Position numbers and translations under genes: made by a program. A stretch of DNA of 15,427 nucleotides from CAZPWQ01 sp964590495 (GTDB lineage Bacteria > Bacteroidota > Rhodothermia > Balneolales > Balneolaceae), in the NCBI GenBank assembly GCA_964590495.1, contig CAZPWQ010000087.1, positions 1 to 15,427 on the forward strand, given 5' to 3'. Of this stretch, positions 6,734 to 13,301 are shown one piece after another. The notes beneath the pieces are model-generated. The model saw nothing but the letters and a program-made list of their open reading frames with translations, did no database searches and was not told where the DNA came from. Position 1 is the first letter of the stretch. The number at the start of each line of letters is the position of its first letter.

Positions 6734-7714
6734 ATGAAACAGAGCCTGCGTTTTTTCTTGAATGAGATAATCGATTATGCCGGACTTTTTCCGCCTGCGG
6801 ATCTGTCGCTGGATACTGCCATGCATAAATACAGTGATTATCGCAGTAGCGATGATTCATGGATGTTGTCGCGGTTTATTATACCGGCCGGCAGGCTCAA
6901 TGAATTAGACTCTTACAGGAAGTCGCTGTTTTCTCCTGATGATCCTTTTGCATTCTCCGTTTTGGGAAAAAGTACTGCAACCCTTAGTGAATATGAGCAC
7001 TGCCTTAAAGAATTTATTTCGCAGATCGAAGATTTTCACAGCGAACTGGGTAACCGGGTAACGACGGATATTCTTGAAATTAAAATTCCGGAAGAAGCAC
7101 TTTTTGCCAATGATTATTCCATGCTTAACGAAGTATTTGACCAGACGGCACGGGCATTAAACGAATCGGAACGTGCACCTAAATACGTTTTCTACGAAGC
7201 CGCCATTGAGGAAAACTGGAAAAAAGATATCAGGCATGTGCTGGAAACATTATCGGAACGCAATAGGAGAAATAATATGGAACACTATCGTTACGCAGGA
7301 TTTAAACTGCGTTGTGGCGGAGTTGAGGCAAATATGTTTCCATCGGTTGAACAGATAGCTTTTATATTGAATAACGTTCGCGACCAAAATATAGCTGTAA
7401 AATGTACGGCAGGGCTTCACCATCCCATACGACATTATGACGATTCTGTACAGACGAAGATGCACGGTTTTCTGAATGTTTTTGGCGGAGCCATGCTCAG
7501 CTATGCTCACGATCTTACCGATGAGGAATTAATAGAAATTCTCAGAGATGAAGATTATGATCATTTTACTTTCACCGAGGAAGCTTTTCAGTGGCGGGAT
7601 TTATCAGTTTTCACCGGTGAAATAAGAGAGTTGCGGGAGGTAGCGCTGATATCCTTCGGTAGCTGCAGTTTTGATGAACCCCGCGAAGATCTGCAGAAAA
7701 TGGGATTACTTTAA
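6734..7714 (+). CDS. Uncharacterised protein, predicted TIM barrel, upstream of fumarylacetoacetase
   Basis: I do not recognise a named family for this 326-residue protein. There is no signal peptide or membrane segment, so it is probably cytoplasmic. Eight strand-like segments occur at regular spacing: DYAGLFPPA (14-22), WMLSRFIIPAGRL (43-55), FAFSVLGK (72-79), DILEIKIPE (112-120), YVFYEAAI (151-158), AGFKLRCGG (188-196), IAVKCTAGLHHP (220-231) and GFLNVFGGAML (245-255). That is the rhythm expected of a (beta/alpha)8 barrel. Polar residues cluster at their ends (R47, E155, K191, R193, C194, K223, T225, H229, H230, H234, N248) and look like an active site. The C-terminus has a distinctive SFGSCSFDEPREDL block (307-320). 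The fahA gene follows after 111 bp on the same strand, hinting at a role in aromatic amino-acid catabolism, but that is inference. The ATG at 6734 is the only reasonable start; no strong ribosome binding site is seen. Confidence 0.85.
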   Translation: MKQSLRFFLNEIIDYAGLFPPADLSLDTAMHKYSDYRSSDDSWMLSRFIIPAGRLNELDSYRKSLFSPDDPFAFSVLGKSTATLSEYEHCLKEFISQIEDFHSELGNRVTTDILEIKIPEEALFANDYSMLNEVFDQTARALNESERAPKYVFYEAAIEENWKKDIRHVLETLSERNRRNNMEHYRYAGFKLRCGGVEANMFPSVEQIAFILNNVRDQNIAVKCTAGLHHPIRHYDDSVQTKMHGFLNVFGGAMLSYAHDLTDEELIEILRDEDYDHFTFTEEAFQWRDLSVFTGEIRELREVALISFGSCSFDEPREDLQKMGLL

Positions 7715-7745
7715 GTATTTTTAATGTTATTCAGCCTAATCGTTT

Positions 7746-7788
7746 TTTGTGGCAGGAGAGAGTTCACTCCCGGGTAGATATCCACAAA
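7746..7788. repeat. Hairpin between the unknown gene and fahA
   Basis: TTTGTGG (7746-7752) pairs perfectly with CCACAAA (7782-7788), and GGAG pairs with CTCC inside the loop. It occupies the middle of the 111-bp gap ahead of fumarylacetoacetase. It could be a partial terminator or attenuator, an RNA processing site, or a dispersed palindrome. No T-run follows directly, so a classical terminator is unlikely. Confidence 0.45.
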
Positions 7789-7825
7789 TTCTGGTAAATT
7801 ATAATCCGTAAATCAGCAATTTCGT

Positions 7826-9091
7826 ATGAGATCATTCATTGATGTTAAACCTGAATCACATTTTCCAATTCAAAACCTGCCATACGGTGTTTGTCGTCCC
7901 AGGGCGGGTGGGGAGGTTTTTATCTGTACAGCCATAGGTGATTATGTGCTGAACCTTGCTGAACTTGACGCCGCCGGTGTTTTTGATGGACCGGAACTGG
8001 ACGGCAAACGGGTTTTTCGGGAATTGACCCTTAATATTTTCATGTCGCTTGGCCACAAAGCATGGGCTGAGGCACGATCGACTATTCGCACGTTATTGGA
8101 TGCTGATGAACCGACATTACGCGATAATGAACCGCTTCGTGAGCGTGTGCTTATACCAAGGGAGAATGTAGAGATGATGCGGCCGGTCGATATTGGAGAT
8201 TATACCGACTTTTACTCCTCAGAACAGCATGCCATTAATGTTGGAACCATGTTTCGCGGACCGGAAAATGCGCTGAAGCCAAACTGGAAGCATCTGCCTG
8301 TAGGCTATCACGGCCGATCCAGTTCTATCGTTATCGGCGGCACCGATCTGCACCGCCCCCGGGGACAATTATTGCCGCCGGACAGTAATGACACACCCGT
8401 TTTCCAAGCCAGCAAACTGCTGGATTTCGAACTTGAAATTGGCTTCTTAACCGGTCCCGGTAATGCTCTCGGTGATTCGCTCTCTGTCAAAGAAGCACCC
8501 CGTCATATATTCGGATTGATACTTGTAAATGACTGGAGTGCCCGTGATATTCAAAAGTGGGAATACGAGCCGCTCGGGCCGTTTCTGGCGAAAAACTGGG
8601 CAACATCGATCTCGCCGTGGGTTGTACCCCTGGCAGCCCTTGATCCTTTTCGTGTCAAAGGTCCGGAGCAGAATCCAAAACCCTTACCCTATCTGCACAG
8701 CGAAGAGAATTGGAATTTCGATATTCATCTGGAGGTTTTCTTGCAGGGTGAGCAGATGAAAAAGCCACACCGAATTTCTGCCTCCAATGCGAAATACCTG
8801 TATTGGAATATTACTCAGCAGCTGGCACATCAAAGCATAACAGGTTGTAATATTCAAGCCGGTGATCTGTACGCTTCGGGAACCATTAGCGGACCTGATG
8901 AAGACTCCTATGGCAGCATGCTTGAGCTCTCATGGAAAGGCGAAAAGCCACTGAAGTTCCCCGGTGGCGAAGAACGAACATTCCTCGAAGACGGCGATGA
9001 AGTTACAATGACCGGCTATGCCCAGGGGGATGGCTATCGCGTAGGATTCGGTGAAGTAACGGGCAAGATACTGCCGGCGAAGGAATTTTAG
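7826..9091 (+). CDS. fahA: Fumarylacetoacetase
   Basis: It hydrolyses 4-fumarylacetoacetate to fumarate and acetoacetate, the final step of tyrosine/homogentisate degradation, in the cytoplasm. The 421 residues match the full length of the enzyme: a small N-terminal domain (about 1-118) followed by the FAH catalytic domain. Residues corresponding to the mammalian active site are all present: D128 (YTDFYSS), H135 (EQHA), R144 (TMFRGPENAL), E202 and E204 (FELEIG), D236 (NDWSARDIQ) and K256 (GPFLAKNW). These provide the metal site, the catalytic His and the substrate contacts. Other signatures are LPVGYHGRSSSIV and YASGTISGP. Start at the ATG at 7826 (MRSFIDV). Other genes of the pathway (homogentisate dioxygenase, hydroxyphenylpyruvate dioxygenase) are not in the window. 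The upstream unknown gene on the same strand may share its transcript. Confidence 0.96.
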   Translation: MRSFIDVKPESHFPIQNLPYGVCRPRAGGEVFICTAIGDYVLNLAELDAAGVFDGPELDGKRVFRELTLNIFMSLGHKAWAEARSTIRTLLDADEPTLRDNEPLRERVLIPRENVEMMRPVDIGDYTDFYSSEQHAINVGTMFRGPENALKPNWKHLPVGYHGRSSSIVIGGTDLHRPRGQLLPPDSNDTPVFQASKLLDFELEIGFLTGPGNALGDSLSVKEAPRHIFGLILVNDWSARDIQKWEYEPLGPFLAKNWATSISPWVVPLAALDPFRVKGPEQNPKPLPYLHSEENWNFDIHLEVFLQGEQMKKPHRISASNAKYLYWNITQQLAHQSITGCNIQAGDLYASGTISGPDEDSYGSMLELSWKGEKPLKFPGGEERTFLEDGDEVTMTGYAQGDGYRVGFGEVTGKILPAKEF

Positions 9092-9102
9092 CAACTAACG
9101 AT

Positions 9103-9148
9103 CTTAGTGTTTTGAATGGCTTAGTGTTCTTTATGCCTTCGTGGTATA
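9103..9148. repeat. CTTAGTG-type intergenic repeat remnant
   Basis: The segment contains CTTAGTG twice (9103-9109, 9119-9125) and then CCTTCGTGGTATA (about 9136-9148). It matches the loop and right arm of the hairpin at 10445-10484 (TTAGTTTTATGAATG followed by CTTAGTGGTA). It seems to be a half copy of the same dispersed element and lies just after fahA. No complementary left arm is seen, so it is not a clear terminator. Confidence 0.5.
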
Positions 9149-9190
9149 TTCCCCGGTTTTAAGGTACTGTTCCATTTTTCACCACCTTTT

Positions 9191-9296
9191 TAAGGCCAAA
9201 GTCACTCTCAAACATTAAAATTCATATTTTTTAAGGTATGATTGCATAATAAACCTTATGTTGAGGTCGGAATCGCTATCAAACATTAAAAACAAT
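9191..9296 (+). promoter_or_regulatory. Pair of direct repeats upstream of the Fic gene
   Basis: Two related segments, 9191-9225 and 9262-9296, lie 71 bp apart in the same orientation. They share a perfect 13-bp core TCAAACATTAAAA (9208-9220 and 9279-9291) and a looser preceding part (AGGYC then TC, CT); about 23 of the first 30 positions agree. Between them is an inverted repeat TAAGGT (9232-9237) with ACCTTA (9253-9258). The second copy ends 8 nt before the start codon of the Fic gene. They could be paired regulator sites or the footprint of a duplication. Confidence 0.4.
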
Positions 9297-9304
9297 GCAT
9301 TTTA

Positions 9305-10441
9305 ATGCCTCAACAATCCCTTTACAGAGTCAATCCCGACCGCAACAGGCCTTGGAATGAACTGCCGCCACTGCCGGTCCATGAAAAGCTGTATAAAAAA
9401 GTGGATATTTACGAGCAACTGGGAAGAGCCAAGGAAGCTCTGGCATTGCTTGCGGGCAGAAGTATCTCCATTCCGAATCAGGCGTTGTTGATTAACAGTA
9501 TCACTTTGCAGGAAGCGAAGGATTCCAGCGCTATTGAAAATGTATTTACAACGGATGATGATCTGTATCAGGCTTTCAGTGATCAGAAGTATGACGATAC
9601 GGTTTCGGGATCCACCAAAGAAGTGCTCCGTTACCGTGAGGCGATATGGGAAGGTTATGAATACCTGGAGAATAACAGCCGGTTTGATGTCGATTACCTG
9701 GTTCGGCTTTATCAGGTGATCAAAGAAACCCGTGATGGTATTCGTCCACCTTTTGCACAAACCTATATTCGCCAGGGCGGAAGCGGTCCCAATGCGGGCA
9801 AACGTGTATATACGCCCCCCAAGGGAAAAGAGGTTCTGGAAGAAAAGCTGAATAACCTGGTACATTTCCTGAATGAAGATTCTGTCCCTCCTCAGGAACC
9901 ACTGCTTAAAATGGCGATCGCTCATTTCCAGTTTGAAGCTATCCATCCGTTTCGCGACGGCAACGGCCGCGCAGGACGAATTCTCAATATTCATTATATC
10001 ACAAAGTCGGGACTGCTTGAATATCCCATTTTATACCTGAGCCGATATATCATCGAACATAAGCAGGAGTATTACAATACGCTTGCCGGTGTTTCGCAGC
10101 GCGGAGATTGGGAAAGCTGGCTGCTATACATGCTGCGTGCGGTGGAATCCACTTCCAGGTTGACCTATCAGAAAGTGAATGATATTCTTGCCGCAAAAGA
10201 TGCTGTACTTGAAGCAGTGGAGGCTGAAAAGAACTTTCAGCGCCCCGATCAGTTGATTGACGCAGTTTTCACACAGCCTTTTACCAAAGTTAATCATTTG
10301 ACGGATGCGGGTATCTATGCCGAAAATACCGCCCGTAATTATTTGAATGAATTAGCGGAAATGGGGGTGCTGGAAAAGAAAGAAATAAAAGGGCGACATT
10401 ATTACCAGAATCGCGAGCTGGAGCAGATTTTATCTTTTTAA
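9305..10441 (+). CDS. Fic-family protein with N-terminal inhibitory helix (class II) and C-terminal winged helix
   Basis: This is a 378-residue Fic-domain protein, expected to transfer AMP or a related nucleotide group to a protein hydroxyl. The N-terminal Fic_N-like region includes the inhibitory-helix motif S74-S-A-I-E78-N79, which fits the (S/T)xxxE(G/N) signature of self-inhibited class II Fic proteins. The catalytic loop HPFRDGNGRAGR spans H214 to R225 with a complete HPFx(D/E)GNGRxGR pattern, so the enzyme looks intact. The flap region is around QTYIRQGGSGPN (152-163). The C-terminus (about 310-370) looks like a winged-helix DNA-binding unit (AENTARNYLNELAEMGVLEK), as in many stand-alone Fic proteins. 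No antitoxin gene lies next to it, consistent with built-in inhibition. It ends in a strong hairpin shared with the convergent transporter gene. Its target is unknown. Confidence 0.93.
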   Translation: MPQQSLYRVNPDRNRPWNELPPLPVHEKLYKKVDIYEQLGRAKEALALLAGRSISIPNQALLINSITLQEAKDSSAIENVFTTDDDLYQAFSDQKYDDTVSGSTKEVLRYREAIWEGYEYLENNSRFDVDYLVRLYQVIKETRDGIRPPFAQTYIRQGGSGPNAGKRVYTPPKGKEVLEEKLNNLVHFLNEDSVPPQEPLLKMAIAHFQFEAIHPFRDGNGRAGRILNIHYITKSGLLEYPILYLSRYIIEHKQEYYNTLAGVSQRGDWESWLLYMLRAVESTSRLTYQKVNDILAAKDAVLEAVEAEKNFQRPDQLIDAVFTQPFTKVNHLTDAGIYAENTARNYLNELAEMGVLEKKEIKGRHYYQNRELEQILSF

Positions 10442-10444
10442 TAT

Positions 10445-10490
10445 TACCACTAAGACACTTAGTTTTATGAATGCCTTAGTGGTATTTTTT
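10445..10490 (+). terminator. Intrinsic terminator of the Fic gene, overlapping the end of the convergent permease gene
   Basis: TACCACTAAG (10445-10454) and CTTAGTGGTA (10475-10484) form a perfect 10-bp stem with a 20-nt loop, followed by six T (10485-10490). It starts 4 nt after the Fic stop codon. On the plus strand this is a clear intrinsic terminator. The right arm also encodes the last two residues and stop of the minus-strand permease gene. On the minus strand the stem is followed by an A-rich stretch, so it would be a weak terminator in that direction. Confidence 0.75.
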
Positions 10491-12044
10491 CAAGTATTCC
10501 ACTAAATCACTGATCGTCTCGATATTCAGTCGGTTTGCCTGTTCTTCACGCATGACCAGAGCATAGGTATTCTCAAAACCAAGAGGTCCCAGCCATTGAA
10601 TGCCGAACTGTTCTTCTGATTGCCGGCTGACATAGTCATATACTTTTTGAGGATCATTGTTCAAACTTTCTGTTACTTTATTGGTATTCTCCGTTTCGAG
10701 CAAAACATGCAAACCTGTCCCTGTATATTCAGGATAAATCTGGATCTCATCATTCAGCAGGGCATTAAAAACTATTTGTGTGCCGGCGAGTCCCAGTCGG
10801 AGTCCCACATCCAGATCCGTGTAATTTTCAATAAGGATGCGGTACATATGACCGAGGATAAACTGTTCGGTCTGAAGTTTTCCGCCAATCAGCAGGTCGG
10901 GAATCCCATCCCTGCGGACTGAGGTATCGAAACCCTGTTCTTCCAGGAATTCTTCAGCAACAGTTCGTTCATCTTTCTGGCTGAAGTCAACTTCACTGTT
11001 AAGGGCGGTCATTCGTTCGGTGCTTAGTTTCCCCGCAAGCATATTAAGCACCCGAATTACTTCCGGATGCTTATCGGATAATGTCTTTCGTATCACGGGG
11101 GCACATTCGTAAGGTGGAAAATAACGGCGGTCATCCTCCAGTACCTTCAGATTAAAGGCTTTAATGCGTCCGTCGGTTGAATAACCGACTGCGACATCCA
11201 CTCTGCCGTTTTGCAGTGCGTCGTACATCAGGGAGGCATTCATTTCCACGACCGGAATATCAAAGTCATAATGCTGTTTGAGCCCTTGGTAGCCGTCTGT
11301 TCGCTCTAAAAACTCGGGAGGGACACCGGCTTTGAATTCCTGCTCTGCAAATATAGTGGAAACTGCATAGAGTGATACAAATATCGTTATCACTGCAAAT
11401 CCATAACTTATCGGTGTTAGCAGTTTTGAAATATTTTGTTCTATCAATCCCAGTATAAAATCAAATGTCAGCGCAAGCAGTGCGGCGGGAATGGCTCCTG
11501 CCATAATCATGGTGGCATTGTTTAGCGATATGCCGCGGAAGATATATTCACCCAGCCCGCCTGCCCCGATAAGGGCGCAGAGCGTCGCAACCCCAACATT
11601 GATCACAGTAGCCGTACGAATGCCCGCAAAGATCACCGGAGACGCAAGTGGGAGCTCTACCTTGCGGAGGACCTGCCGCCCCGTCATACCCATGCCACGC
11701 GCTGCCTCAACGACAGCGGAGTCCACTTCCCGGATGCCGGAATAGGTATTGCGGACAATCGGAAGTAATGCATAGAGAAATAGAGCTACGATAGCCGGCA
11801 GTGCTCCGATCCCCAGCAGGGGAAGCATCATTCCCAAAAGTGCAATACTCGGTATGGTCTGAATGATACCGACGGCGCCGATAACAGGTCCCGAAACTTG
11901 TTTATAACGGGTGGAAATCAATCCGAGTGGTATACCTATAATTACCGCTATCAATAGTGAAATAAAAGTAAGACCGATATGCTCAATCATCTGGTTGCCG
12001 ATCTCAGCCTGGTTGGCAATAATAAAATTCCAGAGATCAGTCAT
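10476..12044 (-). CDS. Compatible-solute ABC transporter, fused permease and substrate-binding protein (OpuB/OpuC-type), permuted binding domain
   Basis: This 522-residue inner-membrane protein likely imports betaine, choline, carnitine or a similar solute. Residues about 20-210 are a BPD_transp_1 permease with five or so membrane segments and the ATPase-contact loop EAARGMG at 113-119 followed by G122. A further membrane segment at about 213-233 (VITIFVSLYAVSTIFA) leads to an extracytoplasmic binding domain. That domain starts with motifs normally found in its second half: EFLERTDGYQGL (244-255), GYSTDGRIKAF (287-297), LEDDRRYFPPY (302-312) and LNSEVDF (348-354). It then ends with motifs normally found first: LLIGGKLQTEQF (384-395), IYPEYTGTG (436-444), ENTYALVMR (491-499) and ISDL (511-514). 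This is a circular permutation. Likely cage aromatics include Y312, Y437, Y440 and Y494. Its ATG overlaps the 3' end of the ATPase gene by 8 bp, with AGAGG (12054-12050) 5 nt upstream. Confidence 0.92.
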   Translation of the reverse strand: MTDLWNFIIANQAEIGNQMIEHIGLTFISLLIAVIIGIPLGLISTRYKQVSGPVIGAVGIIQTIPSIALLGMMLPLLGIGALPAIVALFLYALLPIVRNTYSGIREVDSAVVEAARGMGMTGRQVLRKVELPLASPVIFAGIRTATVINVGVATLCALIGAGGLGEYIFRGISLNNATMIMAGAIPAALLALTFDFILGLIEQNISKLLTPISYGFAVITIFVSLYAVSTIFAEQEFKAGVPPEFLERTDGYQGLKQHYDFDIPVVEMNASLMYDALQNGRVDVAVGYSTDGRIKAFNLKVLEDDRRYFPPYECAPVIRKTLSDKHPEVIRVLNMLAGKLSTERMTALNSEVDFSQKDERTVAEEFLEEQGFDTSVRRDGIPDLLIGGKLQTEQFILGHMYRILIENYTDLDVGLRLGLAGTQIVFNALLNDEIQIYPEYTGTGLHVLLETENTNKVTESLNNDPQKVYDYVSRQSEEQFGIQWLGPLGFENTYALVMREEQANRLNIETISDLVEYLKKYH

Positions 12045-13053
12045 TGCTACCTCTTTTATCCATAGAATTTTTAAACTTTTGTAAGCGGGTCAACAGATCG
12101 GTATAGCTGAGCGTCTCCAGCACCTTATCATTCCGTCGCCTGATGATAATCATATTTTCACCGGTCGTCTTCCCCATTTTTTCAAGAATCGTATGAAGAG
12201 ATGTTTGATTATCCAGGGCGACGTTTTCCTCTTTTTGTACCATCGGCGGGGGACTCAGGAATAACTCAGTTTCACCTTCAACCGGGTCAAGAATATCACC
12301 GATTGTTGTGCATATCAGCTCGAGCTGGAAACGGTCGGATTCAAAGAAGGATTCAACGAATTTGTTGGCCGGACGAAATAGCAGTTCTTTGGGAGTGCCC
12401 GTCTGCTGAAGGTTTCCGTCATCAAGGAGGCAAAGACGGTCACACATATCAAAGGCTTCAAAAACATCGTGCGTAACGAGGACGACAGTTTTGCTTATTT
12501 TTTGAAGCAGCTCTTTAACCTCATTTCGCACACGACGTTTGGTGATTGGATCGAGTGCTCCGAAAGGTTCATCCATTAAAATAACCGGAGGATCGGCGGC
12601 CAGTGCCCGGGCCAAACCCGCCCGCTGCTGTTGTCCGCCGCTAAGCGATTCCGGTTTCCGGTTCGAAAATTCTGCGGGATCCAACCCTGCCATATTCATC
12701 AGTTCGCGACTTCGGGCGTTGATTCGTTCCTCATCCCAATTCAATAGTCGTGGAACAACAGCAATGTTTTCAGCAATCGTGTAATGGGGAAAAAGACCCA
12801 CGTCCTGAATTACATAGCCGATGCTACGGCGCAGATGATCGGGATTTTGCGAGGTGGCCTCTTTCCCGTTAATCCTGATGGTCCCGGAGGTCGGTTCTAT
12901 CAGGCGGTTGATCATTTTAAGGGTGGTAGTTTTGCCACAGCCGCTCGTGCCGATAAGTCCGAATGTTTCACCCTCTTCAATCCGGAAAGAAATATTATTC
13001 ACCGCTGTTGTTGAATCGTCATATATCTTGCTTACATTCTCAAAACCGATCAT
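12037..13053 (-). CDS. Compatible-solute ABC transporter ATP-binding protein (OpuBA/OpuCA/ProV-like)
   Basis: This 338-residue ATPase subunit energises the permease encoded immediately downstream; the two genes overlap by 8 bp and form an operon. The nucleotide-binding domain has Walker A GTSGCGKT (35-42), the Q-loop Q83 (YVIQDVGLFPH), signature LSGGQ (137-141), Walker B VILMDEP (157-163), D-loop GALD and H195 of the switch region. It is closest in look to quaternary-amine ABC ATPases (TSGTIRINGKEA, PITKRRVRNEV). After about residue 240 comes a C-terminal extension in which only one CBS-like unit is visible (about 276-325, with NMIIIRRRNDKVLETLSYTDLL), whereas ProV, OpuAA and OpuCA usually carry two. 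ATG start at 13053 gives MIGFENVSKIY, the normal N-terminus. The substrate is inferred from the partner protein, not from this subunit. Confidence 0.94.
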   Translation of the reverse strand: MIGFENVSKIYDDSTTAVNNISFRIEEGETFGLIGTSGCGKTTTLKMINRLIEPTSGTIRINGKEATSQNPDHLRRSIGYVIQDVGLFPHYTIAENIAVVPRLLNWDEERINARSRELMNMAGLDPAEFSNRKPESLSGGQQQRAGLARALAADPPVILMDEPFGALDPITKRRVRNEVKELLQKISKTVVLVTHDVFEAFDMCDRLCLLDDGNLQQTGTPKELLFRPANKFVESFFESDRFQLELICTTIGDILDPVEGETELFLSPPPMVQKEENVALDNQTSLHTILEKMGKTTGENMIIIRRRNDKVLETLSYTDLLTRLQKFKNSMDKRGSND

Positions 13054-13065
13054 AAAGCAAACAGC

Positions 13066-13098
13066 TAAAATTATCTGTAATTCACTAATCAGGACAAA
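13066..13098 (-). promoter_or_regulatory. Candidate Bacteroidota-type promoter for the transporter operon
   Basis: On the minus strand a TTTG (13098-13095) is followed after 21 bp by TAATTTTA (13073-13066). That fits seven of eight positions of the TAnnTTTG element used by the primary sigma factor of Bacteroidota. The ATPase start codon lies about 12 nt downstream, implying a very short leader. A match this short in AT-rich DNA can arise by chance. Confidence 0.25.
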
Positions 13099-13136
13099 TC
13101 ATAAATCATTCTTCATCCCAGAAGATATTAAAAAAA

Positions 13137-13222
13137 TCATGTGCGGGCGGTATCATTTTCAGCTACTCACATGACACCTAAAACCTTATCTTGAATTTTA
13201 CGTGTAATATCAGCGGCCCGCA
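13137..13222. other. Inverted repeats in the divergent intergenic region
   Basis: Within the 248-bp gap between the transporter operon and the outer-membrane protein gene, TCATGTG (13137-13143) pairs with CACATGA (13168-13174), and TGCGGGC (13142-13148) pairs with GCCCGCA (13216-13222). The two stems overlap at their left arms, so they are mutually exclusive. They might serve as alternative RNA structures or as operator half sites. A tiny ATG frame here (13139-13174) reads MCGRY then six residues and a stop. No established riboswitch is recognised. Confidence 0.25.
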
Positions 13223-13301
13223 GATAGGTGCAAGAAGTGATGAATTTTACTCAATTATGGTCCACTGAATAACTGATAATAATATCGCCAAAACCATAAA
13301 G

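Noticed and set aside
9302..9994. A 230-codon open frame on the minus strand opposite the Fic gene
   Set aside because: It lies wholly antisense to a clear Fic protein with intact motifs, its translation shows no domain, and it is rich in residues typical of antisense shadows.
9305..13053. A functional Fic plus transporter toxin or defence system
   Set aside because: The genes converge and are separated by a terminator, and the transporter is an ordinary osmolyte importer; nothing in the sequence links them.
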